Shown here: piece by piece, positions 24,482 to 31,132 of the stretch | Numbering within the stretch: the stretch's first letter is position 1 | Layout: each line of letters begins with the position of its first letter | Source: WQXF01 sp031552825 | GTDB taxonomy: Bacteria > Bacillota > Clostridia > Christensenellales > Aristaeellaceae | DNA length: 31,181 bases | Direction of reading: 5' to 3' | NCBI GenBank assembly: GCA_031552825.1 | Contig: JAVBMD010000031.1 | Location: forward strand, 1-31,181 | Translations under genes and position numbers: made by a program | Notes under the pieces: generated by a model | What the model was told of the DNA's origin: nothing | The model's input: only the letters and a program-made list of their open reading frames with translations | The model's database searches: none

Positions 24482-24515
24482 AAGGCGAAAACACACAAAA
24501 ATGTTTTCGCTTTTT
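24482..24515 (+). terminator. Intrinsic terminator upstream of the orphan cluster
   Basis: A 9-bp perfect stem GCGAAAACA / TGTTTTCGC, extended by A-T and G-T pairs, is followed by five T residues. It would end transcripts coming from the DUF1801 gene 230 bases upstream, or a short RNA starting in the gap. Confidence 0.8.
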
Positions 24516-24516
24516 G

Positions 24517-24545
24517 TTTACAACAGATGGGAACAGAAGTATACT
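24517..24545 (+). promoter_or_regulatory. Promoter of the orphan gene cluster
   Basis: TTTACA at 24517-24522 and TATACT at 24540-24545 are separated by exactly 17 bases. The -35 box begins two bases after the upstream terminator's T-run. The start site would be near 24552, giving a leader of about 48 bases. Confidence 0.75.
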
Positions 24546-24599
24546 GTTTATGCAAGCGCCTTATGCAGCGAGAGGACAGATTGGAAGGAGGGCTGAGGA

Positions 24600-24965
24600 A
24601 TGGTATTCTATAAAAGAAATGAAATGGACATGCGGGTGACGCCAGCGGCTCTGGCGACATGGGTCAGCACCTTTGCGCAGGAGTACCTTTCTGTATGCTT
24701 GCTGATCGAAAACTACAGCGAAACCGAGTATCTTCCCTTCTATACTGATATTCTTCAGTACTTCGAGGCCTTTTTGCTGCAAGGCAGCGCGTTTGACGCC
24801 GAAAGCGCGATGCGCAAAGCGTTGCGTGATTTTCAGGAGCAGCTGAAGCGGTATTCGCAGGGGTATGCGCCGGATGCCGCCTCCGCCGCGGACTGCCTGC
24901 ACGATGCGCCGCCCACCAGCGTTCGGGAATGCTACGAACTGCAAGACCGGCTGTTGAAAATCTGA
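24600..24965 (+). CDS. Small protein of unknown function (orphan cluster 1)
   Basis: ATG 24600 lies eight bases after AAGGAGGG. The 121-residue product has no signal peptide or membrane segment and is predicted mostly helical and acidic, with an aromatic-rich stretch (ENYSETEYLPFYTDILQYFE). I recognise no family. It is the first gene behind a strong promoter, followed by two further unrecognised genes in the same direction. Confidence 0.65.
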   Translation: MVFYKRNEMDMRVTPAALATWVSTFAQEYLSVCLLIENYSETEYLPFYTDILQYFEAFLLQGSAFDAESAMRKALRDFQEQLKRYSQGYAPDAASAADCLHDAPPTSVRECYELQDRLLKI

Positions 24966-25056
24966 CAGGAGCGGGGCGCACCCTCGCACGGAATCCAAAC
25001 TTACAAATCCAACTTTGCAGAGGAAAAGACGCCTTTCGGCGAGAGAGAGAACGATT

Positions 25057-25257
25057 ATGACGCGCGATTTTGTTAGGCTGGTGCAAGCTACGGAAAAAAA
25101 CTTGGATCGGATTCGCAGCCATCCCAACTGTCCCTCCGGCTTGTTTGCCGATCATGTCAGCGTGATCTGTGATACGCATCCGTTTGGCAGAATTCCGACG
25201 CCGGAAATGCTGAACGTAAAAAAGATAATGGCAAAGCTATTGGTTAACGCAAAATAG
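25057..25257 (+). CDS. Very small protein of unknown function (orphan cluster 2)
   Basis: This gene encodes 66 residues from ATG 25057 (MTRDFVRLVQATEKNLDRIR to IMAKLLVNAK). A purine run GAGAGAGA upstream is only a weak RBS. An in-frame TTG at 25015 would add 14 basic residues but has no RBS. There are two cysteines (NCPSG, VICDTH). No family is recognised. Position between two similar-sized unknown genes supports it modestly. Confidence 0.5.
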   Translation: MTRDFVRLVQATEKNLDRIRSHPNCPSGLFADHVSVICDTHPFGRIPTPEMLNVKKIMAKLLVNAK

Positions 25258-25308
25258 CGTCAGCCAGCCCATTGGTGCTAATTATGACCGAGAAACGAGT
25301 TGCGCAAA

Positions 25309-26004
25309 ATGTTACACACGATAAAAATAACCGAGGGGTTTCTCACCCGTTTGCTGAATTTCACCGTACATGCCATCGAGGACATGTATCGCTACTATCA
25401 ATACGTGATGCTCTACTTTGCCGGATTCGGATTCCGCCGCGTACACCCATCGTTCGTCAACAATCTGAAAAACGCGATACTGCACTTTCGTAAGCTGTAC
25501 GAGCATCATGAGCGCGTCCTGGGCGTAGAGGATTGCGACGACGAGGCGGGCGAGGACCTGATCGCGGAAATCGTGCAGGCGGAGTTGTTGTTTGACCATC
25601 TGAACCGCGGCATCACCGATTTGCATGTCGAGCTGCTATTCAATATCAACCTTTTTCTGGAGTCGGAAATTGCGCTGATCCGTACGCATCCGCATTACTT
25701 CAATCTGGAAATACACCGCACATATTGCCAGACGATCACCGAAAAACTCTACATCTTTAAACGGTTTCTGATGGAGTTCCGCGCCTCAAAGCTGGGGATC
25801 GCTTCCCTCGCCGTTCATCATCCGGGCACGGTGGGGTATGACACCCTCACGCTGTCGCGCCTGATGGAGGTGCAGGAGCAAGTGAGCCAGACGCTGGAGA
25901 TCATCTTCGCCCACTTCTCCGACGCCAAGCTCAAGAGCCTATATGAAAGCATCGCCGAGGATTTGGACAGCCAATACCCGAAGGATTTGCGGGTGGCACT
26001 GTAA
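25309..26004 (+). CDS. Helical protein of unknown function (orphan cluster 3)
   Basis: The 231-residue product from ATG 25309 (an in-frame TTG lies at 25300) is rich in histidine and aromatic residues, especially early (HAIEDMYRYYQYVMLYFAGF, HFRKLYEHHERVLG). It looks all-helical, with a possible coiled coil near residues 175-215. No strong Shine-Dalgarno is seen for either start. There is no signal peptide. I recognise no family; the histidine/acidic pattern vaguely recalls metal-binding helical bundles, but no defined motif is present. Confidence 0.65.
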   Translation: MLHTIKITEGFLTRLLNFTVHAIEDMYRYYQYVMLYFAGFGFRRVHPSFVNNLKNAILHFRKLYEHHERVLGVEDCDDEAGEDLIAEIVQAELLFDHLNRGITDLHVELLFNINLFLESEIALIRTHPHYFNLEIHRTYCQTITEKLYIFKRFLMEFRASKLGIASLAVHHPGTVGYDTLTLSRLMEVQEQVSQTLEIIFAHFSDAKLKSLYESIAEDLDSQYPKDLRVAL

Positions 26005-26017
26005 ACGCGCTGTGAAT

Positions 26018-26048
26018 GAGGCAAGGTTTGCAAAGAAACCCTTGCCTC
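26018..26048 (+). terminator. Hairpin between orphan cluster and ECF operon
   Basis: GAGGCAAGG at 26018-26026 pairs with CCTTGCCTC at 26040-26048, with inner TTT/AAA pairs. No T-run follows, so it is at best a weak or Rho-assisted terminator. Its right arm contains the -35 box of the proposed ecfA1 promoter. Confidence 0.4.
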
Positions 26049-26070
26049 TACCGCCCCGTTGCGCTATCAT
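26042..26070 (+). promoter_or_regulatory. Possible promoter for the ECF-truA operon
   Basis: TTGCCT at 26042-26047 and TATCAT at 26065-26070 are separated by 17 bases, about 40 bases upstream of the ecfA1 start. The -10 match is moderate. Confidence 0.45.
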
Positions 26071-26108
26071 ACTGTTGGTACCCATTTCGAACCAACAGGA
26101 GAGCCGCC

Positions 26109-26960
26109 TTGCCAGAACAAACAAACGATCCCATCGTCCTGCAGGACGTTGGCTTTACCTATCAGGAAGCCGTGCAGCCCGCGCTGGACGGCGTGTCGCT
26201 GACCCTTGCGCCCGGCGAATTTGTGGCGGTGCTGGGGCATAACGGCAGCGGGAAATCCTCGCTGGCCAAGCTATGCAATGCGCTGCACCTGCCCACGGCG
26301 GGCGTGGCCTACGTTTGCGGCATGGACACCAAGGACGAGGCGCTGCTGTGGGACATCCGCAAAAACGCCGGGATGGTGTTTCAAAATCCCGATAACCAGC
26401 TGGTCTCCACCATCGTGGAGGAGGACGTGGCGTTCGGGCTGGAGAACCTCGGCGTGCCGCAGCCGGAGATTCGGCCGCGCGTCGATGAGGCGCTGCATAC
26501 CGTGCGCATGTACGACTATCGTGCCAGCGCGCCGCACATGCTCTCCGGCGGGCAGAAGCAGCGGGTGGCCATCGCCGGTGTGCTGGCGATGCAGCCCACG
26601 GTAATGATCCTCGACGAGGCGACGGCGATGCTCGACCCCTCTGGCCGCCGCGAGGTGCTCGATACGATGTTCCGCCTGCACCGCGAGCAGGGCATGACGG
26701 TGATCTGGATCACCCACGCGATGGAGGAGGCGGCGCAGGCGCAGCGCATCGTGGTGCTGGAGGGCGGGCGCGTGGCGCTGACCGGCACGCCGCGCGAGGT
26801 ATTCCGGCAGGTGGAGCGCCTGCGCGCGCTGCGGCTGGACGTGCCGCCGATGACCGAGCTGGCGCACCTGCTGCGCGCGCGCGGCGTCGCCGTGGCCGAC
26901 GATATATTGACCGTGCCGGAGATGGTGGAGGAACTATGCCGATTGTCATCGAGGGGTTGA
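26109..26960 (+). CDS. ecfA1: ECF transporter ATPase A1
   Basis: The start is TTG 26109 behind CAGGAGAG; the frame is open upstream but without an RBS or conserved residues. The 283-residue ABC ATPase has Walker A GHNGSGKSS, Q-loop FQNPDNQ, signature LSGGQKQRVAIAG, and Walker B VMILDEATAMLDP, the EcfA1-type variant with Ala-Thr after the glutamate. The H-loop is ITHAME. It forms a heterodimer with EcfA2 on the cytoplasmic side of the energy-coupling-factor transporter. The 3' end overlaps ecfA2 by 25 bases. Confidence 0.95.
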   Translation: MPEQTNDPIVLQDVGFTYQEAVQPALDGVSLTLAPGEFVAVLGHNGSGKSSLAKLCNALHLPTAGVAYVCGMDTKDEALLWDIRKNAGMVFQNPDNQLVSTIVEEDVAFGLENLGVPQPEIRPRVDEALHTVRMYDYRASAPHMLSGGQKQRVAIAGVLAMQPTVMILDEATAMLDPSGRREVLDTMFRLHREQGMTVIWITHAMEEAAQAQRIVVLEGGRVALTGTPREVFRQVERLRALRLDVPPMTELAHLLRARGVAVADDILTVPEMVEELCRLSSRG

Positions 26961-27799
26961 CCCATACCTATATGCCGGGGAGCCCGTTTCAAGCCACCGC
27001 CGTGCATGATGTGTCGCTGACCATCGGCGACGGCGAGTTTCTGGGGTTGATCGGCCACACCGGCAGCGGTAAATCCACGCTGATCCAGCACCTCAACGGC
27101 CTGCTCAAGCCCACCGCCGGGCGCGTGCTGGTCGATGGTGAAGACGTGTTTGCCAAGGAGACCGACCGGCGCGCCATCCGGCGCAAGGTAGGGCTGGTAT
27201 TTCAGTATCCGGAGCATCAGCTTTTCGAGGAGACGGTGGCCAAGGACATCGCCTTTGGCCCCAAGAACCTTGGGCTGGACGCAGGGGAGATCGATCGCCG
27301 CGTGCGCGCCGCCTGCGGGGCGGTAGGCATCGGTTATGACGAGCTGGCCGGGCGCTCGATCTATGAGCTGTCCGGCGGGCAGATGCGGCGCGTGGCCATC
27401 GCTGGGGTGCTGGCGATGGAGCCTACGGTGCTGGTGCTCGACGAGCCCGCCGCCGGGCTGGATCCGCGCGGGCGCGAGGATATCCTGCTCATGATTCAGC
27501 GGCTGCACGCCGAGCGCGCCATCACGGTGGTGATGGTGTCGCACAGCATGGAGGACGTGGCGCGGATGGTCAACCGGATCGTCGTGCTCAGCCGTGGCCG
27601 CGTGGCGATGGACGGCATGCCGCAGGAGGTCTTTATGCGCGGCGAGGAGCTGCGCGCGATGGGGCTGGACGTGCCGGAGGCGGTGCGCCTAGCCGACGTG
27701 TTGCGCGGCAAGGGCTTCGCTATCCCGCCGGAAGCTTGCCGCATGGAGGAAGTGGCTGAGGCCATCGCGGCGGAGTTGGGAGGGCATGCGCCATGCTGA
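26936..27799 (+). CDS. ecfA2: ECF transporter ATPase A2
   Basis: This 287-residue ABC ATPase has Walker A GHTGSGKST, Q-loop FQYPEHQLFEETV (typical of EcfA2), signature LSGGQMRRVAIAG, Walker B VLVLDEPAAGLDP and the H-loop VSHSME. GGAGGAACT is in the end of ecfA1. Together with EcfA1 and EcfT it energises uptake of vitamins or metals by substrate-specific S-components encoded elsewhere. It overlaps ecfT by seven bases. Confidence 0.96.
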   Translation: MPIVIEGLTHTYMPGSPFQATAVHDVSLTIGDGEFLGLIGHTGSGKSTLIQHLNGLLKPTAGRVLVDGEDVFAKETDRRAIRRKVGLVFQYPEHQLFEETVAKDIAFGPKNLGLDAGEIDRRVRAACGAVGIGYDELAGRSIYELSGGQMRRVAIAGVLAMEPTVLVLDEPAAGLDPRGREDILLMIQRLHAERAITVVMVSHSMEDVARMVNRIVVLSRGRVAMDGMPQEVFMRGEELRAMGLDVPEAVRLADVLRGKGFAIPPEACRMEEVAEAIAAELGGHAPC

Positions 27800-28599
27800 A
27801 AGATATCACGCTAGGGCAATACCTGCCCGGCGATTCCTGCATCCATCGGCTGGATCCGCGCACGAAACTGGTGCTGGCAATCGTGTATATCGTCGCGGTT
27901 TTCCTTGTCAAGGGCGCGCTGGGCTACCTGCTGCCGCTGGCCTTTTTGCTGTGGGTGATCCGGCTGGCGCGGATTCCGCTGCGCTACCTGCTCAAGGGCG
28001 TGCGCCCGCTGACGATGATCCTTGTGCTCACCTTTGTCCTCAACCTGTTCTTTTCGCAGGGCAGCACGGTATGGCTCCAATGGGGGCCGGTGCGCCTGAC
28101 GCGAGAGGGATTTGAGAACGCGCTGTTCTTCTCGCTGCGGTTGGTGTTTCTGGTGATGGGTACCTCGGTGCTGACGCTGACCACCTCGCCGGTGGCGCTG
28201 ACCGACGCGATGGAGCGGCTGCTTTCGCCGCTGCGCGTGATCCGCTTTCCGGCGCACGAGCTGGCGATGATGATGAGCATCGCGCTGCGCTTCATCCCCA
28301 CGCTGCTGGAGGAAACCGACAAGATCATGAAGGCGCAGATGGCGCGCGGCGCCGACTTCGAAAGCGGCAACCTGATCCGCCGAGCCAAGGCCATGGTGCC
28401 GCTGCTGGTGCCGCTGTTCGTCGGCGCGTTTCAGCGTGCCTCGGATTTGGCGATGGCGATGGAGGCGCGCTGCTATCGCGGCGGCGAGCACCGCACGCGC
28501 ATGAAAGTGCTGCGCTATACCCGGCTGGACGCACTGGCGGCGCTGAGCATGCTGGCGCTGGTGCTGCTTGTCGTGGGGGAGGGGCTGCTGCATGGCTGA
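27793..28599 (+). CDS. ecfT: ECF transporter transmembrane protein EcfT
   Basis: This 268-residue membrane protein has the EcfT start (GQYLPGDSCIHRLDPRTKLV), several hydrophobic segments, and two cytoplasmic coupling helices. The first carries the conserved Ala-Arg-Gly in AQMARGADF. The second has AMEARCYRGG, so the usual glycine of its Ala-Arg-Gly motif is cysteine. EcfT links the S-component to the two ATPases. No S-component gene is adjacent, as expected for a shared group II module. Confidence 0.95.
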   Translation: MLKDITLGQYLPGDSCIHRLDPRTKLVLAIVYIVAVFLVKGALGYLLPLAFLLWVIRLARIPLRYLLKGVRPLTMILVLTFVLNLFFSQGSTVWLQWGPVRLTREGFENALFFSLRLVFLVMGTSVLTLTTSPVALTDAMERLLSPLRVIRFPAHELAMMMSIALRFIPTLLEETDKIMKAQMARGADFESGNLIRRAKAMVPLLVPLFVGAFQRASDLAMAMEARCYRGGEHRTRMKVLRYTRLDALAALSMLALVLLVVGEGLLHG

Positions 28600-29437
28600 G
28601 GCCCTGATCCAGCCGCGCCGAATCCGCCTGCGCGTGGAGTACGACGGCACGCGCTACGCAGGCTGGCAGATGCAAAAGGGCGTGCCCAGCGTGCAGGAGG
28701 AGCTGGAAAAGGCGCTGCGCAAGCTCTTTGGCGGGCAGCGCGTCATCGTACACGGCGCCAGCCGCACCGATGCCGGGGTACACGCGGCGGGGCAGGTGGC
28801 GCACTTCGATTGCGTGAACCGCATCCCCGCCGAGAAGGTGGCCTTCGCGCTCAACACCATGCTGCCCGACGATGTGCGCATCCGCGCCTCCGCCGAGGCC
28901 GCGCCGGAGTTCCACGCGCGCTTTGGCGCCATCGGCAAGATCTATCGCTACAATATCTGGAATAGCCGCCACGCCTCGGCGCTGCATCGGCTGACCCACG
29001 CGCACATCCCTGTGCCGCTCGACGTGCCGCGGATGCGCGCGGAAATGCAGGCCATGGCAGGCACGCACGATTTCCGCGCCTTCGAGGCCTCCGGTGGGCG
29101 CATGACGGCGCTGGAGCGCACCGAGCGCACCATGCACCGCGTTGCGCTGCTCCAGGATGGCGCGCGCATCAGCCTGCTGATCCACGGCAACGCGTTTTTG
29201 TACAACATGGTGCGCATCTTCGCCGGGACGCTGATCGACGTGGGGCGCGGGTTGACCGCGCCCGGCGCCATCGCCGAGGCGCTGGAGACTGGCAACCGGC
29301 TGCGGTTGGGCATCACCGCGCCAGCGCAGGGGCTGGTGCTGCTCAAGGTGTTCTACGGCGAACCGGGCGACGCGGAAACCGCCGCCGCGCTGTTTGATCG
29401 GCCGGATTTGGCCTTTGAGGAGGACGAACGGTCTTAA
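28592..29437 (+). CDS. truA: tRNA pseudouridine(38-40) synthase TruA
   Basis: ATG 28592 follows GGGGGAGGGG inside the end of ecfT and gives 281 residues. The catalytic aspartate D60 is in GASRTDAGVHA. RLRVEYDGTRYAGWQ, IYRYNIWN, THDFRAFEASG and FLYNMVRIFAGTLIDVGRG are all conserved TruA blocks. It modifies uridines 38-40 in the tRNA anticodon arm. The order ecfA1-ecfA2-ecfT-truA is common in Firmicutes, often followed by rplM-rpsI, which are not next here. Confidence 0.96.
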   Translation: MAEALIQPRRIRLRVEYDGTRYAGWQMQKGVPSVQEELEKALRKLFGGQRVIVHGASRTDAGVHAAGQVAHFDCVNRIPAEKVAFALNTMLPDDVRIRASAEAAPEFHARFGAIGKIYRYNIWNSRHASALHRLTHAHIPVPLDVPRMRAEMQAMAGTHDFRAFEASGGRMTALERTERTMHRVALLQDGARISLLIHGNAFLYNMVRIFAGTLIDVGRGLTAPGAIAEALETGNRLRLGITAPAQGLVLLKVFYGEPGDAETAAALFDRPDLAFEEDERS

Positions 29438-29460
29438 TTCCGGCTTTCCCCGCATAGACT
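29431..29460 (+). promoter_or_regulatory. Candidate sigma-E-type promoter for spoIIID
   Basis: GTCTTAATT at 29431-29439 and CATAGACT at 29453-29460 are separated by 13 bases. The -10-like element matches CATACAAT at six of eight positions. The -35 part overlaps the truA stop. In Bacillus and Clostridium spoIIID is transcribed by sigma-E, so such a site is expected here. The match is imperfect and may be chance. Confidence 0.3.
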
Positions 29461-29494
29461 GGCAACAAAATGCCATGCTATGGAGGGGAACGCG

Positions 29495-29761
29495 ATGAAG
29501 GATTACATCGAGACCCGTGTCCTACAAATTGCGGCACACATTCTTTCTACCGGCGCAACGGTGCGCGAGACCGCCCGGGTGTTCCGCGTCTCAAAGTCCA
29601 CGGTACACAAGGACATCGACGAACGCCTGCCGGAGTTGGATAGCCTGCTGGCGGAGCAGGCCAAGCAGGTGTTGGCGCACAACAAGGCGGAGCGCCACAT
29701 TCGCGGCGGCGAGGCGACCTGCCGCAAGTACATGCAGCATCGCGCGCAGCAGCAGGGCTAA
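29495..29761 (+). CDS. spoIIID: Sporulation transcriptional regulator SpoIIID
   Basis: This 88-residue protein has the SpoIIID pattern: MKDYIETRVLQIAAHILSTG, helix-turn-helix TVRETARVFRVSKSTVHKDI, then DERLPELDSLLAEQAKQVL and RHIRGGEATCRKY. GGAGGGG at 29481-29487 fixes ATG 29495. SpoIIID is a mother-cell DNA-binding protein that switches genes on and off between sigma-E and sigma-K. It shows that the organism is, or recently was, a spore former. It lies 54 bases upstream of the mreB-family gene. Confidence 0.96.
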   Translation: MKDYIETRVLQIAAHILSTGATVRETARVFRVSKSTVHKDIDERLPELDSLLAEQAKQVLAHNKAERHIRGGEATCRKYMQHRAQQQG

Positions 29762-29815
29762 CGCGCCGCGCGCTTACGCACATAGCGAATACATATGAAG
29801 GAGCATATACAAACG

Positions 29816-30850
29816 ATGTTTGGAATGGATGATATCGGCATCGATCTGGGAACAGCGACGGTGCTGATTTGCGTGCGGGGCAAGGGGATCGTGCTGCGCG
29901 AGCCCGCCGTGGTGGCGATCGACAAGCAATCGCGCAACATCTTGGCCGTGGGCGACGAGGCGCAGCGCATGCAAGGGCGCACGCCGGCCAATATTTCGGT
30001 GATCCGCCCGCTGGCCGACGGCGTGGTATCGGATTACGATGTGACCGAACGCATGCTGCGCTACTTTGTGCGCAAGGTGGTGGGGCGGCGCAAGCTGTTT
30101 CGCCCGCGCGTGGTGGCCTGCGTGCCCAGCGGCGTGACCGAGGTGGAGAAGCGCTCGGTGGTCGATACCATCCTCGACGCGGGCGCGCACAAAGCGCAGC
30201 TGGTGGAGGAATCCATCGCCGCGGCCATCGGCGCCGGGCTGGACATCGGCAAGGCTTACGGCAACATGGTGCTGGACATCGGCGGCGGCACCTCGACGCT
30301 GGCGGTGCTGGCGATGGGGCGCAGCGTGGTGTCGGTTACCACCAAGATCGCCGGGGATCGCTTTGACGAGGCCATCATCCGCTACCTGCGCCGCAAGCAC
30401 AACCTGATGATCGGCGAGCGCTCCGCCGAGGAACTCAAGATACAGATCGGCGCGGCTTGCCCGCGCACCGATCCACTCTATATGGATGTAACCGGGCGCA
30501 GCCTGATTACCGGCCTGCCCAAGACCGTTTCCATCAATTCGGAGGAGATGGTCGAGGCGCTGGACGAGCCGATACTGGCGCTGACCGAGAACGTGCAGGC
30601 GCTGCTCGAGCGCACGCCGCCGGAGTTGGCCGCCGATATCTTCGAGCGGGGCATCGTGATGACCGGCGGCGGCTCGCTGCTGTACGGCTTGGACGAGGTC
30701 ATCAGCGAGCAGGTGCGCGTACCCTGCCGGTTGGTGGAGGATCCTGTGGCCTGCGTGGCGCTGGGCACCAGCCGCATCCTCGAGGATCGCGACGCGTGGA
30801 CGCAAATGCTGTTCGACGTGGACGAGGACGGTTCGCGGGTGCGCAGATAG
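29816..30850 (+). CDS. mreB: MreB/Mbl family cell-shape actin homologue
   Basis: This 344-residue protein has actin-fold signatures: phosphate-1 IGIDLGTATVLI at residues 7-18, PSGVTEVEKRSVVDTI, phosphate-2 LDIGGGTSTLAVLA and MTGGGSLLYGLDEVI. ATG 29816 is chosen because AAGGAG at 29798-29803 precedes it and the product then begins MFGMDDIGIDLG as in the family; an in-frame ATG at 29795 has no RBS. It polymerises under the membrane and guides wall synthesis. In Bacillus the copy next to spoIIID is mbl, so this may be the Mbl type rather than the mreBCD one. No mreC or mreD follows. Confidence 0.94.
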   Translation: MFGMDDIGIDLGTATVLICVRGKGIVLREPAVVAIDKQSRNILAVGDEAQRMQGRTPANISVIRPLADGVVSDYDVTERMLRYFVRKVVGRRKLFRPRVVACVPSGVTEVEKRSVVDTILDAGAHKAQLVEESIAAAIGAGLDIGKAYGNMVLDIGGGTSTLAVLAMGRSVVSVTTKIAGDRFDEAIIRYLRRKHNLMIGERSAEELKIQIGAACPRTDPLYMDVTGRSLITGLPKTVSINSEEMVEALDEPILALTENVQALLERTPPELAADIFERGIVMTGGGSLLYGLDEVISEQVRVPCRLVEDPVACVALGTSRILEDRDAWTQMLFDVDEDGSRVRR

Positions 30851-30860
30851 GTACAGAATA

Positions 30861-30889
30861 AAAATGCCGCGTGTGTACGTGGCATTTTC
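30861..30889 (+). terminator. Hairpin after mreB (copy 1)
   Basis: AAAATGCCGCGT pairs with ACGTGGCATTTT (one G-T pair, loop GTGT), followed only by CAG. The four T residues inside the stem can serve as a short U-tract. It is identical over 28 bases to copy 2 at 31029-31056. Confidence 0.65.
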
Positions 30890-31028
30890 AGACCGTCGAT
30901 AAACGCCCATCTGCGGGTTCAGCCCAGCGCGCGCCTTGTCGGCGTACCAGTGTACGCCTCCTGCGGACACGCTTGTGCTTCGCCCGCATCTGGACATTTC
31001 TCGACGGTCTGACTTTGTTGATGGTCTG

Positions 31029-31058
31029 AAAATGCCGCGTGTGTACGTGGCATTTTTT
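31029..31058 (+). terminator. Intrinsic terminator (copy 2 of the hairpin)
   Basis: This is the same 12-bp stem and GTGT loop as copy 1, but it ends in six T residues and so is a convincing intrinsic terminator. Confidence 0.85.
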
Positions 31059-31072
31059 GTGTCTTTATGGGA

Positions 31073-31101
31073 TTGTGCAGCGCGCCGGATGCTGGTATAC
31101 T
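31073..31101 (+). promoter_or_regulatory. Promoter of the gene starting at 31133
   Basis: TTGTGC at 31073-31078 and TATACT at 31096-31101 are separated by 17 bases, followed by a short leader and TAGGAGGAATT before ATG 31133. Confidence 0.75.
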
Positions 31102-31132
31102 ACCTGAGAATCTGTTATTTTTAGGAGGAATT

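Larger units (their letters stand above)
24256..24599 (+). other. A/T-rich intergenic region
   Basis: This 344-base gap has visibly lower GC than its neighbours. Its first 220 bases show no gene, only small potential hairpins (for example GGGCTTAGCCC near 24389). A terminator at 24482-24515 and a strong promoter at 24517-24545 lie at its right end. I could not match the middle to any riboswitch consensus I know. Confidence 0.5.
30861..31058. repeat. Nested palindromic intergenic element bounded by duplicated hairpins
   Basis: Two identical 28-base hairpins (30861-30888 and 31029-31056) bound a segment with its own inverted repeats. GGCATTTTCAGACC after copy 1 is the exact reverse complement of GGTCTGAAAATGCC at the start of copy 2. 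CAGACCGTCGA at 30889-30899 is complementary to TCGACGGTCTG just after 31000. The centre holds GGCGTAC-CAGT-GTACGCC. The whole block could fold into one large cruciform or RNA structure. It has no plausible gene; minus-strand open frames through it look spurious. Similar GC-rich palindromic repeats occur between genes in some gut Clostridia, but copy number here cannot be tested. Confidence 0.7.

Noticed and set aside
29774..30997. 407-codon minus-strand open frame opposite mreB
   Set aside because: It shadows mreB and begins inside the palindromic element; such open frames through GC-rich repeats are usually spurious.
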